Assembly (NCBI RefSeq): GCF_014200725.1
Contig: NZ_JACHCL010000004.1
Location: 124,001-188,000 of the forward strand
Reading direction: 5' to 3'
DNA length: 64,000 bases
Origin: Janthinobacterium silvisoli
GTDB lineage: Bacteria > Pseudomonadota > Gammaproteobacteria > Burkholderiales > Burkholderiaceae_D
The notes below the pieces were generated by a model, which saw only the letters and a program-made list of their open reading frames with translations, had not been told where the DNA came from and did no database searches. Positions 18,287 through 27,896 of the stretch are shown piece by piece. The stretch's first letter is position 1, and each line of letters opens with the position of its first letter. The position numbers and the translations under genes are program-made.

Positions 18287-18320
18287 AAAAAAGCCGCCCG
18301 GCTTGCGCGGGGCGGCTTTT
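18287..18320 (-). terminator. Intrinsic terminator of the first M13 peptidase gene
   Basis: On the minus strand AAAAGCCGCCC pairs with GGGCGGCTTTT and is followed by a run of T. It lies 22 bp beyond the peptidase stop codon. Confidence 0.85.
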
Positions 18321-18342
18321 CACTACAGCATCAGACAGTGCA

Positions 18343-20409
18343 TTACCACATGATGACGCGCTCTTTCGGTGGCAGATACATCTTGTCACCTGGTTTCACG
18401 CCAAACGCTTCGTAGTAACCAGGCTGGTTGCGCACGGTGCCGTTGACGCGGAACTGGCCAGGCGAATGCGGATCCGTTTTCAGGTAGACCAGTTGCTGCG
18501 CTTCACGCATTTTCATGCGCCATACTTGCGCCCAGCCGCTGTAGAAGCGCTGGTCGCCCGTCAAGCCGTCGATGACCGGGGCTTTTTTGCCGTGCAGCGC
18601 CAGCTTGTAAGCCTTGTAGGCAATCGCCAGGCCCGAGTTGTCGGCGATGTTTTCACCCAGGGTCAGTTCGCCGTTGACGAAATAACCTTTGACCGGGCTG
18701 AAGCCGTTGTACTGGGCCACCAGCTGCTTGGTTTTCGCGGCAAAGTTTTTATGGTCGGACTTGGTCCACCAGTCGCGCAGGTTGCCGTCGCCGTCATATT
18801 GCGCGCCCTGGTCGTCGAAGCCGTGGCTGATTTCATGGCCGATCACGGCGCCGATAGCGCCATAATTGACGGCGTCGTCGGCGTTGGCGTCAAAGAACGG
18901 CGCTTGCAGGATCGACGCCGGGAAGACGATTTCATTCATCTCCGGATTGTAGTAAGCATTCACTGTCTGCGGCGTCATGCCCCACTCATCGCGGTCGATA
19001 GGCTGGCCCAGCTTGTTCAGTTCGCGGTTATACGACACCAGGTTGGCGCGCTCGATATTGCCGATCAAGTCGTCTGGCGTGACCGTCAGCGCCGAGTAGT
19101 CGCGCCATTTGTTCGGGTAAGCGATCTTGGTGGTGAACTTGGACAGCTTGATTTGCGCCTGTTTCTTGGTGGCCGGGCTCATCCAGTCCAGCTTGTCGAT
19201 GCTTTGCTTGTACGCCGTCAGCAGATTTTTCACCAGCGCTTCCATGCGCACTTTGCGCTCGGCCGGGAAATATTGCTCAACGTACAGTTGGCCTACGGCT
19301 TCGCCCAGCGCACCTTCGACGGCGCTTACGCCGCGTTTCCAGCGTGGACGCATTTCCGTCACGCCCGTCAGGGTGGTGCCATAGAAAGCGAAGTTTTCAT
19401 CGACGAAGGCTTTCGGCAGGTAGCTTGCATTCGCGTGCAGCAAGTGCCATTGGAAATACGCTTTCCAGGTAGCGATCGGGGTCTTGTTGGCGATCTCCGC
19501 AAAGCCTTTCAGGTAGCTGGGCTGGCTGACGATCACATAACTAACCTTGCCTGCAATACCGGTGTCTTTCAGGTAAGTCGCCCAGTCAAAGCCTGGCGCC
19601 ACGTCGGCCAGCTTGGCCAGGTCGACCTTGTTGTAGGCCTTGACCGGATCGCGGTTCTCGACCTTGCTCCATTGCACTTTAGCCAGTTCTGTTTCCAGCG
19701 CCAGGATGGCCTTGGCATTGGCGGCAGCGTTCTGATCGCCAGCCAGGCTGAGGATTTTTTCGACGTGGGTCAGGTATTTGGCGCGCGTGTCGGCCTTGCC
19801 TTCTTCCAGGTAGTAATCGCGGTCAGGCAAACCAAGGCCGCTTTGGCCGATGTCGGCGACGTATTTGGTGGAATCCTTGGCATCTTGATGGATACCGAAA
19901 TCGTAAGGCAAGCTCACGCCCAGCTTGCTGAATTCGGCGATGAAAGCTGGCAGTTCGCTGGTATCTTTCAAAGCGGCAATCTTGGCCAACTGGGCGTTCA
20001 ATGGGGTCAGGCCCAGGCTTTCCAGTTTGGCTTCATCCATGAAGCTGGTATAGAAGTCGCCAATCTTTTGCTTGTTTGAACCGGCGGCGCGGTTCTTGTC
20101 GGCAGCGGCGCCTTCTACGATGCCGCGCAACTGTGTCTGGGTGTCATCTGCCAGTTTGGCGAAGCTGCCCCAGCTCGACTTGTCGGCAGGAATGACTGTC
20201 TCGGCCAGCCATTTGCCATTCAGGTGCTGGAACAGGTCGTCCTGGGCGCGCACGGCTGGATCGACATATTCGGTGGCGATGCCGGAAGCCAGGGCGGCTG
20301 GCGCAGCGGCAGTAGCGACAACTTTCTTGGACGCATCAGCGGCGCCGGCCATGCCGGACACGCCAGCGAGCAAACTCAGTGTCAATGCACTTAACAGATA
20401 ACGATTCAC
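18343..20409 (-). CDS. M13 family zinc metallopeptidase (PepO/neprilysin type), copy 1
   Basis: This 688-aa protein has an N-terminal signal peptide (to GAA, about residue 24). An M13 N-terminal domain follows, then the catalytic domain with zinc motif HEISH in IGHEISHGFDD and third ligand Glu in GENIADNSGLAIAY. NAYYNPEMNEIVFPA is another family hallmark. The GTG at 20409 is chosen because GAGGA lies six bases upstream and the paralogue at 20624-22699 starts in the same way (GTG, then NRYLL). These enzymes cleave oligopeptides, here in the periplasm or outside. It is a tandem duplicate of the next gene. Confidence 0.93.
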   Translation of the reverse strand: MNRYLLSALTLSLLAGVSGMAGAADASKKVVATAAAPAALASGIATEYVDPAVRAQDDLFQHLNGKWLAETVIPADKSSWGSFAKLADDTQTQLRGIVEGAAADKNRAAGSNKQKIGDFYTSFMDEAKLESLGLTPLNAQLAKIAALKDTSELPAFIAEFSKLGVSLPYDFGIHQDAKDSTKYVADIGQSGLGLPDRDYYLEEGKADTRAKYLTHVEKILSLAGDQNAAANAKAILALETELAKVQWSKVENRDPVKAYNKVDLAKLADVAPGFDWATYLKDTGIAGKVSYVIVSQPSYLKGFAEIANKTPIATWKAYFQWHLLHANASYLPKAFVDENFAFYGTTLTGVTEMRPRWKRGVSAVEGALGEAVGQLYVEQYFPAERKVRMEALVKNLLTAYKQSIDKLDWMSPATKKQAQIKLSKFTTKIAYPNKWRDYSALTVTPDDLIGNIERANLVSYNRELNKLGQPIDRDEWGMTPQTVNAYYNPEMNEIVFPASILQAPFFDANADDAVNYGAIGAVIGHEISHGFDDQGAQYDGDGNLRDWWTKSDHKNFAAKTKQLVAQYNGFSPVKGYFVNGELTLGENIADNSGLAIAYKAYKLALHGKKAPVIDGLTGDQRFYSGWAQVWRMKMREAQQLVYLKTDPHSPGQFRVNGTVRNQPGYYEAFGVKPGDKMYLPPKERVIMW

Positions 20410-20535
20410 AGTAGTCCTCAAATATTATATGGAATTATTGTACGAAATATCAGGGTCAGAACGCCTCAGGCTTCTGGCCCGGTTTTTGACTGTAGCATAA
20501 GCAATTGAGCGGAAGAAAGAACTTTCTGGGAATGC

Positions 20536-20567
20536 AAAAAAAGACCACGCAAGGTGGTCTTTTTTTT
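20536..20567. terminator. Intrinsic terminator between the M13 peptidase genes
   Basis: AGACCAC and GTGGTCT pair around a GCAA loop, with A-runs before and eight T after, so it can act on both strands. It separates the two peptidase genes, which therefore have independent transcripts. Confidence 0.88.
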
Positions 20568-20623
20568 GCCTAAGCGCATACGTTTATATCATTTACGCAT
20601 AAGGCTTGCACCAAAGCAGCGCA

Positions 20624-22699
20624 TTACCAGATGATGACGCGGTTTTCCGGGGCGACATACATCTTGTCGCCTGGTTTGACGTCAAACGCTTCGTAGAAGC
20701 CAGGCTGGTTGACCATGGTGCCGTTGGCGCGGTACTGGCCAGGCGAGTGCGGGTCGGTCTTGATTTGCACGATTTGTTGCGCTTCGCGCATTTTGCTGCG
20801 CCATACCTGGCCAAAGCCCATGTAGAAGCGCTGGTCGCCCGTCAAGCCGTCGATCACCGGAGCAGGTTTGCCGCCCAGCGAGATCTTGTACGCCTTGTAG
20901 GCGATCGCCAGGCCGGAATTGTCGGCAATGTTTTCGCCCAGGGTCAGCGCGCCGTTGACGTGGTAGCCCGGCAGCGGGCTGTAGCCATCGTACTGTTTGG
21001 TCAGCGCGTCGGTCTTGGCGGCGAAGTTCTTGCGGTCTTCCGGGGTCCACCAGTCGCGCAGGTTGCCATCGCCGTCGGACTGGCTGCCCTTGTCGTCGAA
21101 GCCGTGGCTGATTTCATGGCCGATCACGGCGCCGATGGCGCCATAGTTGACGGCGTCGTCCGCCTTGGCGTCGAAGAATGGCGGTTGCAAGATCGACGCC
21201 GGGAAGACGATTTCATTCATCGTCGAGCTGTAATAGGCGTTCACCGTTTGCGGCGTCATGCCCCACTCTTCACGGTCGATCGGTTTGCCCAGCTTGGCCA
21301 CATTGCGTGCGGAAGCGAAATTGGCAGCGCGCATCATATTGCCCACCAGGTCACCCTGGACGATTTGCAGCTTCGAATAATCGCGCCATTTGTTTGGATA
21401 GCCGATCTTCGGCGTGAACTTGGCCAGCTTGATTTGCGCTTCTTTCTTGGTTTCCGGGCTCATCCAGTCCAGGGTGTCGATGCTTTGCTTGTAGGCGGCC
21501 AGCACGTTTTTCACCAGTTCTTCCATGTGCGCCTTGCGGTCGGCCGGGAAGTATTGCGCCACATACAGTTTGCCTACGGCTTCGCCCAGCACACTGTCGA
21601 CCGCGCCCACGCCACGCTTCCAGCGCGGCTGGTTTTCCGTCACGCCGCTCAGGGTCGTGCCGTAGAAGGCAAAGCTTTCATCGACGAAGTTTTTCGACAG
21701 GTAGCTGGCGTAGCTGCGCAGCAAGTGCCATTCGAAATAGGCTTTCACGGTGTCGAGGTCGGTGGCGGCCAGCACCTTGTTGTAACCGGCCAGATAGCTA
21801 GGCTGGTTAACGATGACGTAATCGACCTTGCTGGCGATGCCAGAGGCGGACAGGCCGGCTTTCAGGTCGTAGCCCGGGGTCAGGTCATTGAGCTTGGCAA
21901 CGTCAGTCTTGTTGTAGCGCTTGATCGGGTCGCGGTTCTCGACCTTGGTCCATTGCACTTCGGCCAGCGAAGTTTCCAGAGCAACCACGGCCTTGGCGTG
22001 GGCGGCGGCGTTCTTGTCGCCGGCCATGGACAGCATTTTTTCCACGTGCGCCTGATACTTCTCTTTCACAGGAGCCTGCTTGGCTTCCAGGTAATAGTCG
22101 CGGTCTGGCATGCCCAGGCCGCTTTGGCTGACGTAGGCGGCATATTTGGTCGATGCACGGGCATCCTGGCCCACGTACACGGCGTACGGGGTAGCCACGC
22201 CAACCTGGCTCAGATGAGCGATCAGGGCAGGCACACCCTTCTTGTCGCGCAGCGAACGGATGCGGTTCAGTTCGCCAACCAGCGGTTTCACGCCCAGCGC
22301 ATCGAGGTGGGCTTCATCCATGTAGCTGGCGTACAGGTCGCCGATCTTTTGCGCTTCGGAACCGGCTTTTTTATTCTTGTCCTTTTGCGTGGCTTCAATG
22401 ATGCCGCGCAATTGCGGCGTCGTGTCGTCGCGCAGTTTGGCGAACGAACCCCAGCTCGACTTGTCAGCCGGAATCTCGGCCGTGGCCAGCCACTTGCCGT
22501 TCAAATGGGTAAAGAAATCGTCCTGCACGCGCACGGCAGGGTCGATGTATTGCACGTCGATGCCGGAAATGGCGCCGGCGGCCGCTGGCGCAGCAGTCGG
22601 TGCAACGGTCGGTGCGGCAACGGTCGATGCTGGTTCGGCGGCGTTGGCAAACGCAGCCAACAGGGTCAGGGTCAGGCTGCTCAAGAGGTAACGGTTCAC
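20624..22699 (-). CDS. M13 family zinc metallopeptidase (PepO/neprilysin type), copy 2
   Basis: This 691-aa protein starts with GTG at 22699 and AAGGAC upstream. Signal peptide, HEISH zinc motif (IGHEISHGFDDKG) and GENIADNSGLAIAY match copy 1. The two are clearly alignable end to end by eye, with long identical blocks such as YKQSIDxLDWMSP. They differ most in the first 60 residues after the signal. Both keep all catalytic residues, so both should be active. Different promoters and surface loops suggest different timing or peptide preference. Confidence 0.93.
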   Translation of the reverse strand: MNRYLLSSLTLTLLAAFANAAEPASTVAAPTVAPTAAPAAAGAISGIDVQYIDPAVRVQDDFFTHLNGKWLATAEIPADKSSWGSFAKLRDDTTPQLRGIIEATQKDKNKKAGSEAQKIGDLYASYMDEAHLDALGVKPLVGELNRIRSLRDKKGVPALIAHLSQVGVATPYAVYVGQDARASTKYAAYVSQSGLGMPDRDYYLEAKQAPVKEKYQAHVEKMLSMAGDKNAAAHAKAVVALETSLAEVQWTKVENRDPIKRYNKTDVAKLNDLTPGYDLKAGLSASGIASKVDYVIVNQPSYLAGYNKVLAATDLDTVKAYFEWHLLRSYASYLSKNFVDESFAFYGTTLSGVTENQPRWKRGVGAVDSVLGEAVGKLYVAQYFPADRKAHMEELVKNVLAAYKQSIDTLDWMSPETKKEAQIKLAKFTPKIGYPNKWRDYSKLQIVQGDLVGNMMRAANFASARNVAKLGKPIDREEWGMTPQTVNAYYSSTMNEIVFPASILQPPFFDAKADDAVNYGAIGAVIGHEISHGFDDKGSQSDGDGNLRDWWTPEDRKNFAAKTDALTKQYDGYSPLPGYHVNGALTLGENIADNSGLAIAYKAYKISLGGKPAPVIDGLTGDQRFYMGFGQVWRSKMREAQQIVQIKTDPHSPGQYRANGTMVNQPGFYEAFDVKPGDKMYVAPENRVIIW

Positions 22700-22854
22700 G
22701 AATTGTCCTTATGGGGCATGTCAAAAAAATCGGGCGAATGGCTTTTGGCGGGTCGCCCGCCACGCCAGAAGCTTCAGGAATGTAGCACGTCAAGTCCAGG
22801 CTTGACCATCCCGGGTCTGCTGCGGCGCGGTGGCTTTGTTGCTTTACACTAACA

Positions 22855-25065
22855 TTAAAACTTGGTTTCCAGACGAACGTTCCAGACAGTGTTGGTCGGC
22901 GAGGTCGTCAATGCGCTTTGCAGCAAACCATTCGTCAGCACGTCGCGGCCATTGATGTAATCATCGTGCAGCAGGTTGCTGGCGGAGATGCGAAGTTGCG
23001 TGCGCGCATCAAATTTCCACAAGCCATATACATCGAGCCCCCGCTTGGCCGTGCCATACACGGTTTCCGTCAGGCTGGTCTGGATGGTGGTGGCTGGCGT
23101 CCAGTTATAGCTGCCGCCCAGGGTCAGCGGCACTTCCTTGATGCGGTAGTCGAGGCCCAGGTTGGCCGTCTGCTTGGCTTGCTGGTCGAGCCGGTTGTTA
23201 GGGCCGGGAATGCCTTCCACGTTCGACCAGAAACGGCTGTAATTGGCGCGCAAGTCGATGGCAGGCGCATTGGCCATCAGTTCCGCCAGCTGGAACTTGG
23301 CTTCCAGTTCGATGCCGCTGGTGCGCGCATTGCCGATATTGGTGGGCGTGGAAACCCAGCGCGGACCGGTCAGCGTGTTTTGCAAGCTCGTTTCGCGGCG
23401 CATCAGGTTATCAATATTGCGCGTAAAACCGCTCACGCTGAGGATGCCGGCGCGGCCCAGATAATGCTCATAGGCCAGGTCGATACCGGTCGCCAGTTCC
23501 GGTTTCAGATTCGGATTGCCGGTACGGTCGGGCCGCGTGGCGTTGTTCAGGCGCGACAGTGATGGCAGGGCGATCAGGTCGTTCAGGGCTGGTGCGCGGT
23601 AGCTGCGCGTCAAACTCATGCGTACCTGGTCTTTTTCATGGCCGGGAATACGCCACACGCCGTGCAGCAAGGGGCTCCAGACGCTGCTGGTGTTGCTGAT
23701 GGTGCCGCTGCTGCGGTCGCTGAGGGTACGGATGCCTTCCCAGCGCAAGCCGAAATACGCGGCCCACTGGGGCGTGATATCCCATTCATCCTGGGCGAAA
23801 GCGGCGAAGCGGCGCGTCTCGGCCGTCAGGTTGTCGCCCGAATCGACAAAACCAGGTACGCCATTGTCGAGCGATACGCGGGTCTGCTCGCGCTTGCCCC
23901 ATTCGGCATCCCAGCCGGCCGCCAGTAAATGGCCCTTGCCCAGCGGCGAAGTGTACTTGCCGCCCGTATTGACACTGCGGTCGCGCGTGCTGTCCGTGTC
24001 GAGGAAGTTGTCGAGCAGCTTGCCGCTGGCATCATATTGATTGCGCACTGCATCGCTGTCGCTCTTGCCGCTGCCAAAACCAAACTTCACATCCAGCTTG
24101 GCCGCGCCTTCCATCTTGTGCACCCAGTTGCCGAAGCCGCGCAAGAAGGTGCTCGACGAAGTGCTAGTACCAGCGGCAGTGTGGTATTCAGGGGCGATCT
24201 GCCCGATGGACTGGTCCAGCAAGCTGCTGGTGCTGCCATCGCTGCGGTTGCTCATCAGGAAAGGCTGGAAGTTCAAGGTATCGCCGCCGTCGAACTTGTA
24301 GGACAGGCGCGGCGTCAGGTGCAGCGAGGTGGAGCGGCGCATGCTGATGTCCTGCACCTGCTGGTCTTTTTCCACCACGCCATCGAGCAAATCTGTATCA
24401 ACATTGTGCGTGCGGTTGATGTCTTGCTGGCGGTTTTGCGACACGGTCGCGGAAAGCAGATAGGTCAGGCCGCCCACCTTGCCCGGCACCATCAGCGACA
24501 CGTTGGGGCCATGCCGGCCCTTTTCGATGCTGTCGGTCAGTTTCAGCTGAATATCGCGCTGCTGGTAGCCGTCGCGCAAGATGATGTTGATGGTGCCGGC
24601 GATAGCGCGCGTGCTGTGCTCGGCCACCGGACCGCGCATCACTTCGATGCGCTCGACCTGGTCGGGCGACAGCGAATCCATGGAAAAGCCGGCCGGCGGC
24701 CGCTCGCCATTGAGCAGCACCTGCGTGTAGCCGCTACCGAGGCCGCGCATGCGGATCTCGCCGCCACGGCCAGGCTTGCCACCCATGGTCACGCCCGGCA
24801 AGCGTTTCAATACATCGCCCAGGCTGGTGTCGCCATTGCGGTCCAGTTCTTCGCGGCCATATACCTGCTTGCCCGCCGTCGACTGGCGCCGCTCATCCAT
24901 GTCGCTGGCGCGGCTGCCATTGACGGTGACGGCAGGCACTTCCTTGCCATCCTTGTCTTTCACCATCACGCTGGTGTCGGCGGTTTCAGTCTGGCCAAAG
25001 GCGGGCGACCATAGCGCAGTGGAACTCAACAGCGCCAGGCTGGCGGCGGAAATCAGTTTACTCAT
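22855..25065 (-). CDS. TonB-dependent outer-membrane receptor
   Basis: A 736-aa protein begins at the ATG at 25065, giving a clear signal peptide (MSKLISAAS to FGQ). A TTG at 25119 would extend it without a better ribosome binding site. The plug domain has DVLKRLPGVTM, GSGYTQVLLNGERPP and VERIEVMRGP. A 22-strand-type barrel follows, ending in a terminal Phe (RLETKF), as needed for outer-membrane assembly. It resembles siderophore/haem receptors of the FepA/CirA group, but the ligand is not readable. No periplasmic binding protein or Fur-type box was recognised beside it. Confidence 0.92.
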   Translation of the reverse strand: MSKLISAASLALLSSTALWSPAFGQTETADTSVMVKDKDGKEVPAVTVNGSRASDMDERRQSTAGKQVYGREELDRNGDTSLGDVLKRLPGVTMGGKPGRGGEIRMRGLGSGYTQVLLNGERPPAGFSMDSLSPDQVERIEVMRGPVAEHSTRAIAGTINIILRDGYQQRDIQLKLTDSIEKGRHGPNVSLMVPGKVGGLTYLLSATVSQNRQQDINRTHNVDTDLLDGVVEKDQQVQDISMRRSTSLHLTPRLSYKFDGGDTLNFQPFLMSNRSDGSTSSLLDQSIGQIAPEYHTAAGTSTSSSTFLRGFGNWVHKMEGAAKLDVKFGFGSGKSDSDAVRNQYDASGKLLDNFLDTDSTRDRSVNTGGKYTSPLGKGHLLAAGWDAEWGKREQTRVSLDNGVPGFVDSGDNLTAETRRFAAFAQDEWDITPQWAAYFGLRWEGIRTLSDRSSGTISNTSSVWSPLLHGVWRIPGHEKDQVRMSLTRSYRAPALNDLIALPSLSRLNNATRPDRTGNPNLKPELATGIDLAYEHYLGRAGILSVSGFTRNIDNLMRRETSLQNTLTGPRWVSTPTNIGNARTSGIELEAKFQLAELMANAPAIDLRANYSRFWSNVEGIPGPNNRLDQQAKQTANLGLDYRIKEVPLTLGGSYNWTPATTIQTSLTETVYGTAKRGLDVYGLWKFDARTQLRISASNLLHDDYINGRDVLTNGLLQSALTTSPTNTVWNVRLETKF

Positions 25066-25298
25066 GGGGGACAGTGCAAGTGAGGGTGACGCTGTGGCTA
25101 AATATTGTGGCTTCAGCAATGTAAAAAACGTATTCTAGGTGCGCTGCCCCGGCCATGGCCGGCACCGTCGCCGTTTTTTACTTTACGATACATTTGCACA
25201 ACAATTAAGCAACAATTCCCTGCCACTGCCTACAACACTTTCAGGCTTTTCCCCTCGCCAGCCCGCTGTCCGCCTCAATGACGGGCTCCATTCACATC

Positions 25299-25916
25299 TT
25301 AGTTCATCGGAATATTCACTCCGCCACCCACATTGCCGGAGCCGGAACCGCCCATGCCATTTCCACCCATACCGCCCATGCCGCCGCCCATGCCGCCACG
25401 GCCGCCTCCCTTGCGCCCGCCATGGTCGCCACTGGGCGCGCCTTGCGTTTCGCTGTGCGGCACGACGCCATCCATCACGCGCGCCATCTGGCCGGCGATA
25501 AACTGGGCCACGGCGTGGCGCTGGCTTTCATCGAGCGCATCGTTGACGGTCAGCCACCACTCGCGCAACTGCTTTTCTTCGGCCTGGCTGATCGCACTTT
25601 CATTGTCAAGTCCCCCGACCAGGTCGCGCAGCTCCAGTTGCGGCGCCGCCAGGCCAGCTTGCACGCTCGCCTGCAAGCGCTCGCGGCGCGCCTTGCGTTC
25701 GCGCAGCAATTGCCGTGTTTTTGTTTCCACCTGCTGCCATAAAATGTTCTGATTCGCATTGAGCTTCAATTCAGCCTTGAAATCAGGCGCCATCGGCAGC
25801 AAGTCTTCCAGGCGCATCTCGGTGATCGGTATGGCAGATGCCGTCAAGGCAGTCGTACCGAGCAGCAAAGCCAGGCTGAGGCGACGCAAGGAAGGCAACA
25901 AAGTCAGGGATGTCAT
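25299..25916 (-). CDS. Periplasmic LTxxQ/Spy-like protein with Gly/Met-rich tail
   Basis: This 205-aa protein has a Sec signal (to TASA). The helical region has an LNANQ element followed by Arg/Glu-rich helices (TRQLLRERKARRERLQAS), reminiscent of CpxP/Spy/heavy-metal-sensor LTxxQ proteins. The last 45 residues are a low-complexity tail of GG, GM and GN repeats. CGGAG precedes the ATG at 25916. The gene lies behind a terminator-like hairpin in its own leader (25930-25959), which suggests attenuation. The family link is by motif only. Spy-type chaperone or metal-binding roles are possible. Confidence 0.65.
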   Translation of the reverse strand: MTSLTLLPSLRRLSLALLLGTTALTASAIPITEMRLEDLLPMAPDFKAELKLNANQNILWQQVETKTRQLLRERKARRERLQASVQAGLAAPQLELRDLVGGLDNESAISQAEEKQLREWWLTVNDALDESQRHAVAQFIAGQMARVMDGVVPHSETQGAPSGDHGGRKGGGRGGMGGGMGGMGGNGMGGSGSGNVGGGVNIPMN

Positions 25917-25929
25917 AAGAGCTCCGGAT

Positions 25930-25959
25930 AAAAAAAAGCCTGCGTCCTGAGACGCAGGC
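25930..25959 (-). terminator. Terminator-like hairpin in the leader of the LTxxQ-like gene
   Basis: On the minus strand GCCTGCGTC pairs perfectly with GACGCAGGC around TCAG and is followed by eight T. It ends about four bases before the CGGAG ribosome binding site of the gene starting at 25916. No other minus-strand gene lies upstream that would need a terminator, so it is a candidate attenuator or the 3' end of a short RNA. Confidence 0.75.
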
Positions 25960-25989
25960 AAAACCACTTCGGGTCGAGAATGCGAATTC

Positions 25990-25995
25990 ACTATA
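25990..25995 (-). promoter_or_regulatory. Possible -10 element for the leader RNA
   Basis: TATAGT on the minus strand would start transcription near 25983, giving an RNA of about 55 nt to the terminator at 25930. No good -35 is visible at the proper distance. The rest of the 330-bp gap up to 26246 shows no other clear signal. Confidence 0.25.
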
Positions 25996-26246
25996 TGACG
26001 GCGTGTGAGACTTTTTTTCGAGTATTACAAATGCTTACTCCCCTCAAGAACAACTATACATCGCATACAAAACTGCAACATATGGCAAGTTATTGGCTGG
26101 TTTCTACTGCCTACACTGTGCTTTAAACCCGATTAGCGATGGCGTCCCACGCCAGCCGGGATTCAGGACTATACTTTCAGACAGCGCCGCTCCACAGGGA
26201 CTGGCGCCTGTGCAACACAGAAGACCAATTCTAGCTAGGTGGACAT

Positions 26247-27698
26247 ATGGGCAAACTCAAAAACACAGGCTTGATCGGCCTCGGCGTGGTGGCAGGGGTC
26301 GCCGTCTCGCTGCAATTTTCCGCGATGGCGCAAAAAAACGTCGAACCGGCCCTGCCGCTGGAAGAACTGCGCCAGCTGGCCGACGTGTTTAGCCTGATCA
26401 AGTCCGACTATGTGGAACCGGTGGAAGACAAGAAACTGTTGACGGAGGCCATCTCCGGCATGGTGGCCTCGCTCGATCCCCATTCCGCCTACCTGGACAA
26501 GAAAGCCTACGCCGAACTGCGTGAAGGCTCGGAAGGCAAGTTTGTGGGCCTGGGGATTGAAATCGGCCTCAGCGAAGATGGCTATATCAAGATTGTTTCA
26601 CCGATCGAAGATTCGCCCGCCTACCGTGCCGGCATCAAGGCGGGCGACCTGATTACGCGCCTCGACGGCCAGCCCGTGAAAGGCAGCAGCCTCGATGACA
26701 ACGTCAAGCGCATGCGCGGCGAGCCGGGCACCAAAGTCTCGCTGACCATTGCCCGTAAAGATGAACCACAGCCTCTGTCCTTCGTCATCACCCGCGAGGA
26801 AATCCACCAGAAAAGCGTGAAGTCGAAGATGATCGCGCCCGGTTACGCCTGGGTGCGCGTGTCGCAGTTCCAGGAACCGACCGTCGATGACATGGCGGCC
26901 CAGATCACGGCGCTGTACAAGCAGGATCCCAATATCAAAGGCATGGTGCTGGACTTGCGCAACGATCCGGGCGGCGTGCTGCAAGGCGCCATCGGCGTGG
27001 CGGCAGCCTTCTTGCCCAAGGATAGCGCCATCGTCTCGACCAATGGCCAGCTGCCTGATTCCAAGCAAGTGTTTTATGGCCGCGCCGAATACTATTCCCT
27101 GCACAGCGAAGGCGATGCACTGGCAAAATTGCCGGAAGCCTTGAAAAAAGTACCGCTGGTGGTGCTGGTCAACACGGGTTCGGCCTCGGCCTCGGAAATC
27201 GTCGCCGGCGCCCTGCAAGACTACAAGCGAGGCACCATCATCGGCACGCAAACCTTTGGCAAGGGTTCCGTGCAAACCATCCGCCAGCTGACCGCCGACA
27301 CGGCCGTCAAGCTGACCACGGCCCGCTACTACACACCGAATGGCCGTTCGATCCAGGCCAAGGGCATCGTGCCCGACCTGCTGGTCGATGAAAACGCCAA
27401 TAACGACGGCTTGAACAGCCTGCGCATCCGCGAGGCGGACTTGCAGAAACACTTGATCAACGATCGCGACAAGGACGCCGAGAAAACCACGGCCAAGGCG
27501 GCGCCCGTGAACGACGAGATGGAAGAGCAGTTGCGCATGATCGCCCTGGAAAAAACCCAGAAGCCGCTGGAATACGGCAGCCAGGATGACTTCCAGCTGA
27601 ACCAGGCGCTGAATCACCTGAAAGGCTTGCCGGTGCAACTGGCCAAACCGGAACCGGTGGTGGTGCAGGCGGAAGTGAAGCAGGAACCGAAAAAGTAG
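26247..27698 (+). CDS. ctpA: S41 family carboxyl-terminal processing protease
   Basis: This 483-aa protein has an N-terminal hydrophobic signal or anchor (residues 8-28). A PDZ domain lies around residues 95-175 (VGLGIEIGL, AGIKAGDLITRLDG). The S41 core contains the catalytic Ser within GSASASE (312-316) and Lys339 in TFGKGSVQT. The tail is longer than in minimal CtpA. It cleaves C-termini of periplasmic proteins, for example cell-wall hydrolases or PBP-related substrates. AGGTGG precedes the ATG. It is monocistronic, with the terminator at 27737. Confidence 0.94.
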   Translation: MGKLKNTGLIGLGVVAGVAVSLQFSAMAQKNVEPALPLEELRQLADVFSLIKSDYVEPVEDKKLLTEAISGMVASLDPHSAYLDKKAYAELREGSEGKFVGLGIEIGLSEDGYIKIVSPIEDSPAYRAGIKAGDLITRLDGQPVKGSSLDDNVKRMRGEPGTKVSLTIARKDEPQPLSFVITREEIHQKSVKSKMIAPGYAWVRVSQFQEPTVDDMAAQITALYKQDPNIKGMVLDLRNDPGGVLQGAIGVAAAFLPKDSAIVSTNGQLPDSKQVFYGRAEYYSLHSEGDALAKLPEALKKVPLVVLVNTGSASASEIVAGALQDYKRGTIIGTQTFGKGSVQTIRQLTADTAVKLTTARYYTPNGRSIQAKGIVPDLLVDENANNDGLNSLRIREADLQKHLINDRDKDAEKTTAKAAPVNDEMEEQLRMIALEKTQKPLEYGSQDDFQLNQALNHLKGLPVQLAKPEPVVVQAEVKQEPKK

Positions 27699-27736
27699 TG
27701 ACTTAAGCAGCATCTATTCTTATAGCAAAGTTCAAG

Positions 27737-27762
27737 GACCTGCCTGCGCGGCAGGTCTTTTT
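27737..27762 (+). terminator. Intrinsic terminator of ctpA
   Basis: GACCTGCC pairs with GGCAGGTC around TGCGC and is followed by five T. It lies 38 bp after the ctpA stop codon. Confidence 0.88.
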
Positions 27763-27896
27763 CTGCAACACACGCCATACATCACGCCACCGCTATTTCC
27801 CTGCGTGGCACGAAACTCTCTACAGTCGAGTCTGTTTGTGTAAAATTTGCTTCACTTATCGGCGTCGCGTCGATTGCCTAATTTGAAAGATTTCAC

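Noticed and set aside
18466-20079. A 537-codon open frame opposite the first M13 peptidase
   Set aside because: It is the same kind of antisense shadow, with a His/Val/Gln-rich composition and repeated pattern matching the shadow of copy 2.
20606-22852. A 748-codon open frame on the plus strand opposite the second M13 peptidase
   Set aside because: It is a codon-position shadow of a GC-rich gene. It has no recognisable domain or ribosome binding site, and the peptidase on the other strand is certain.
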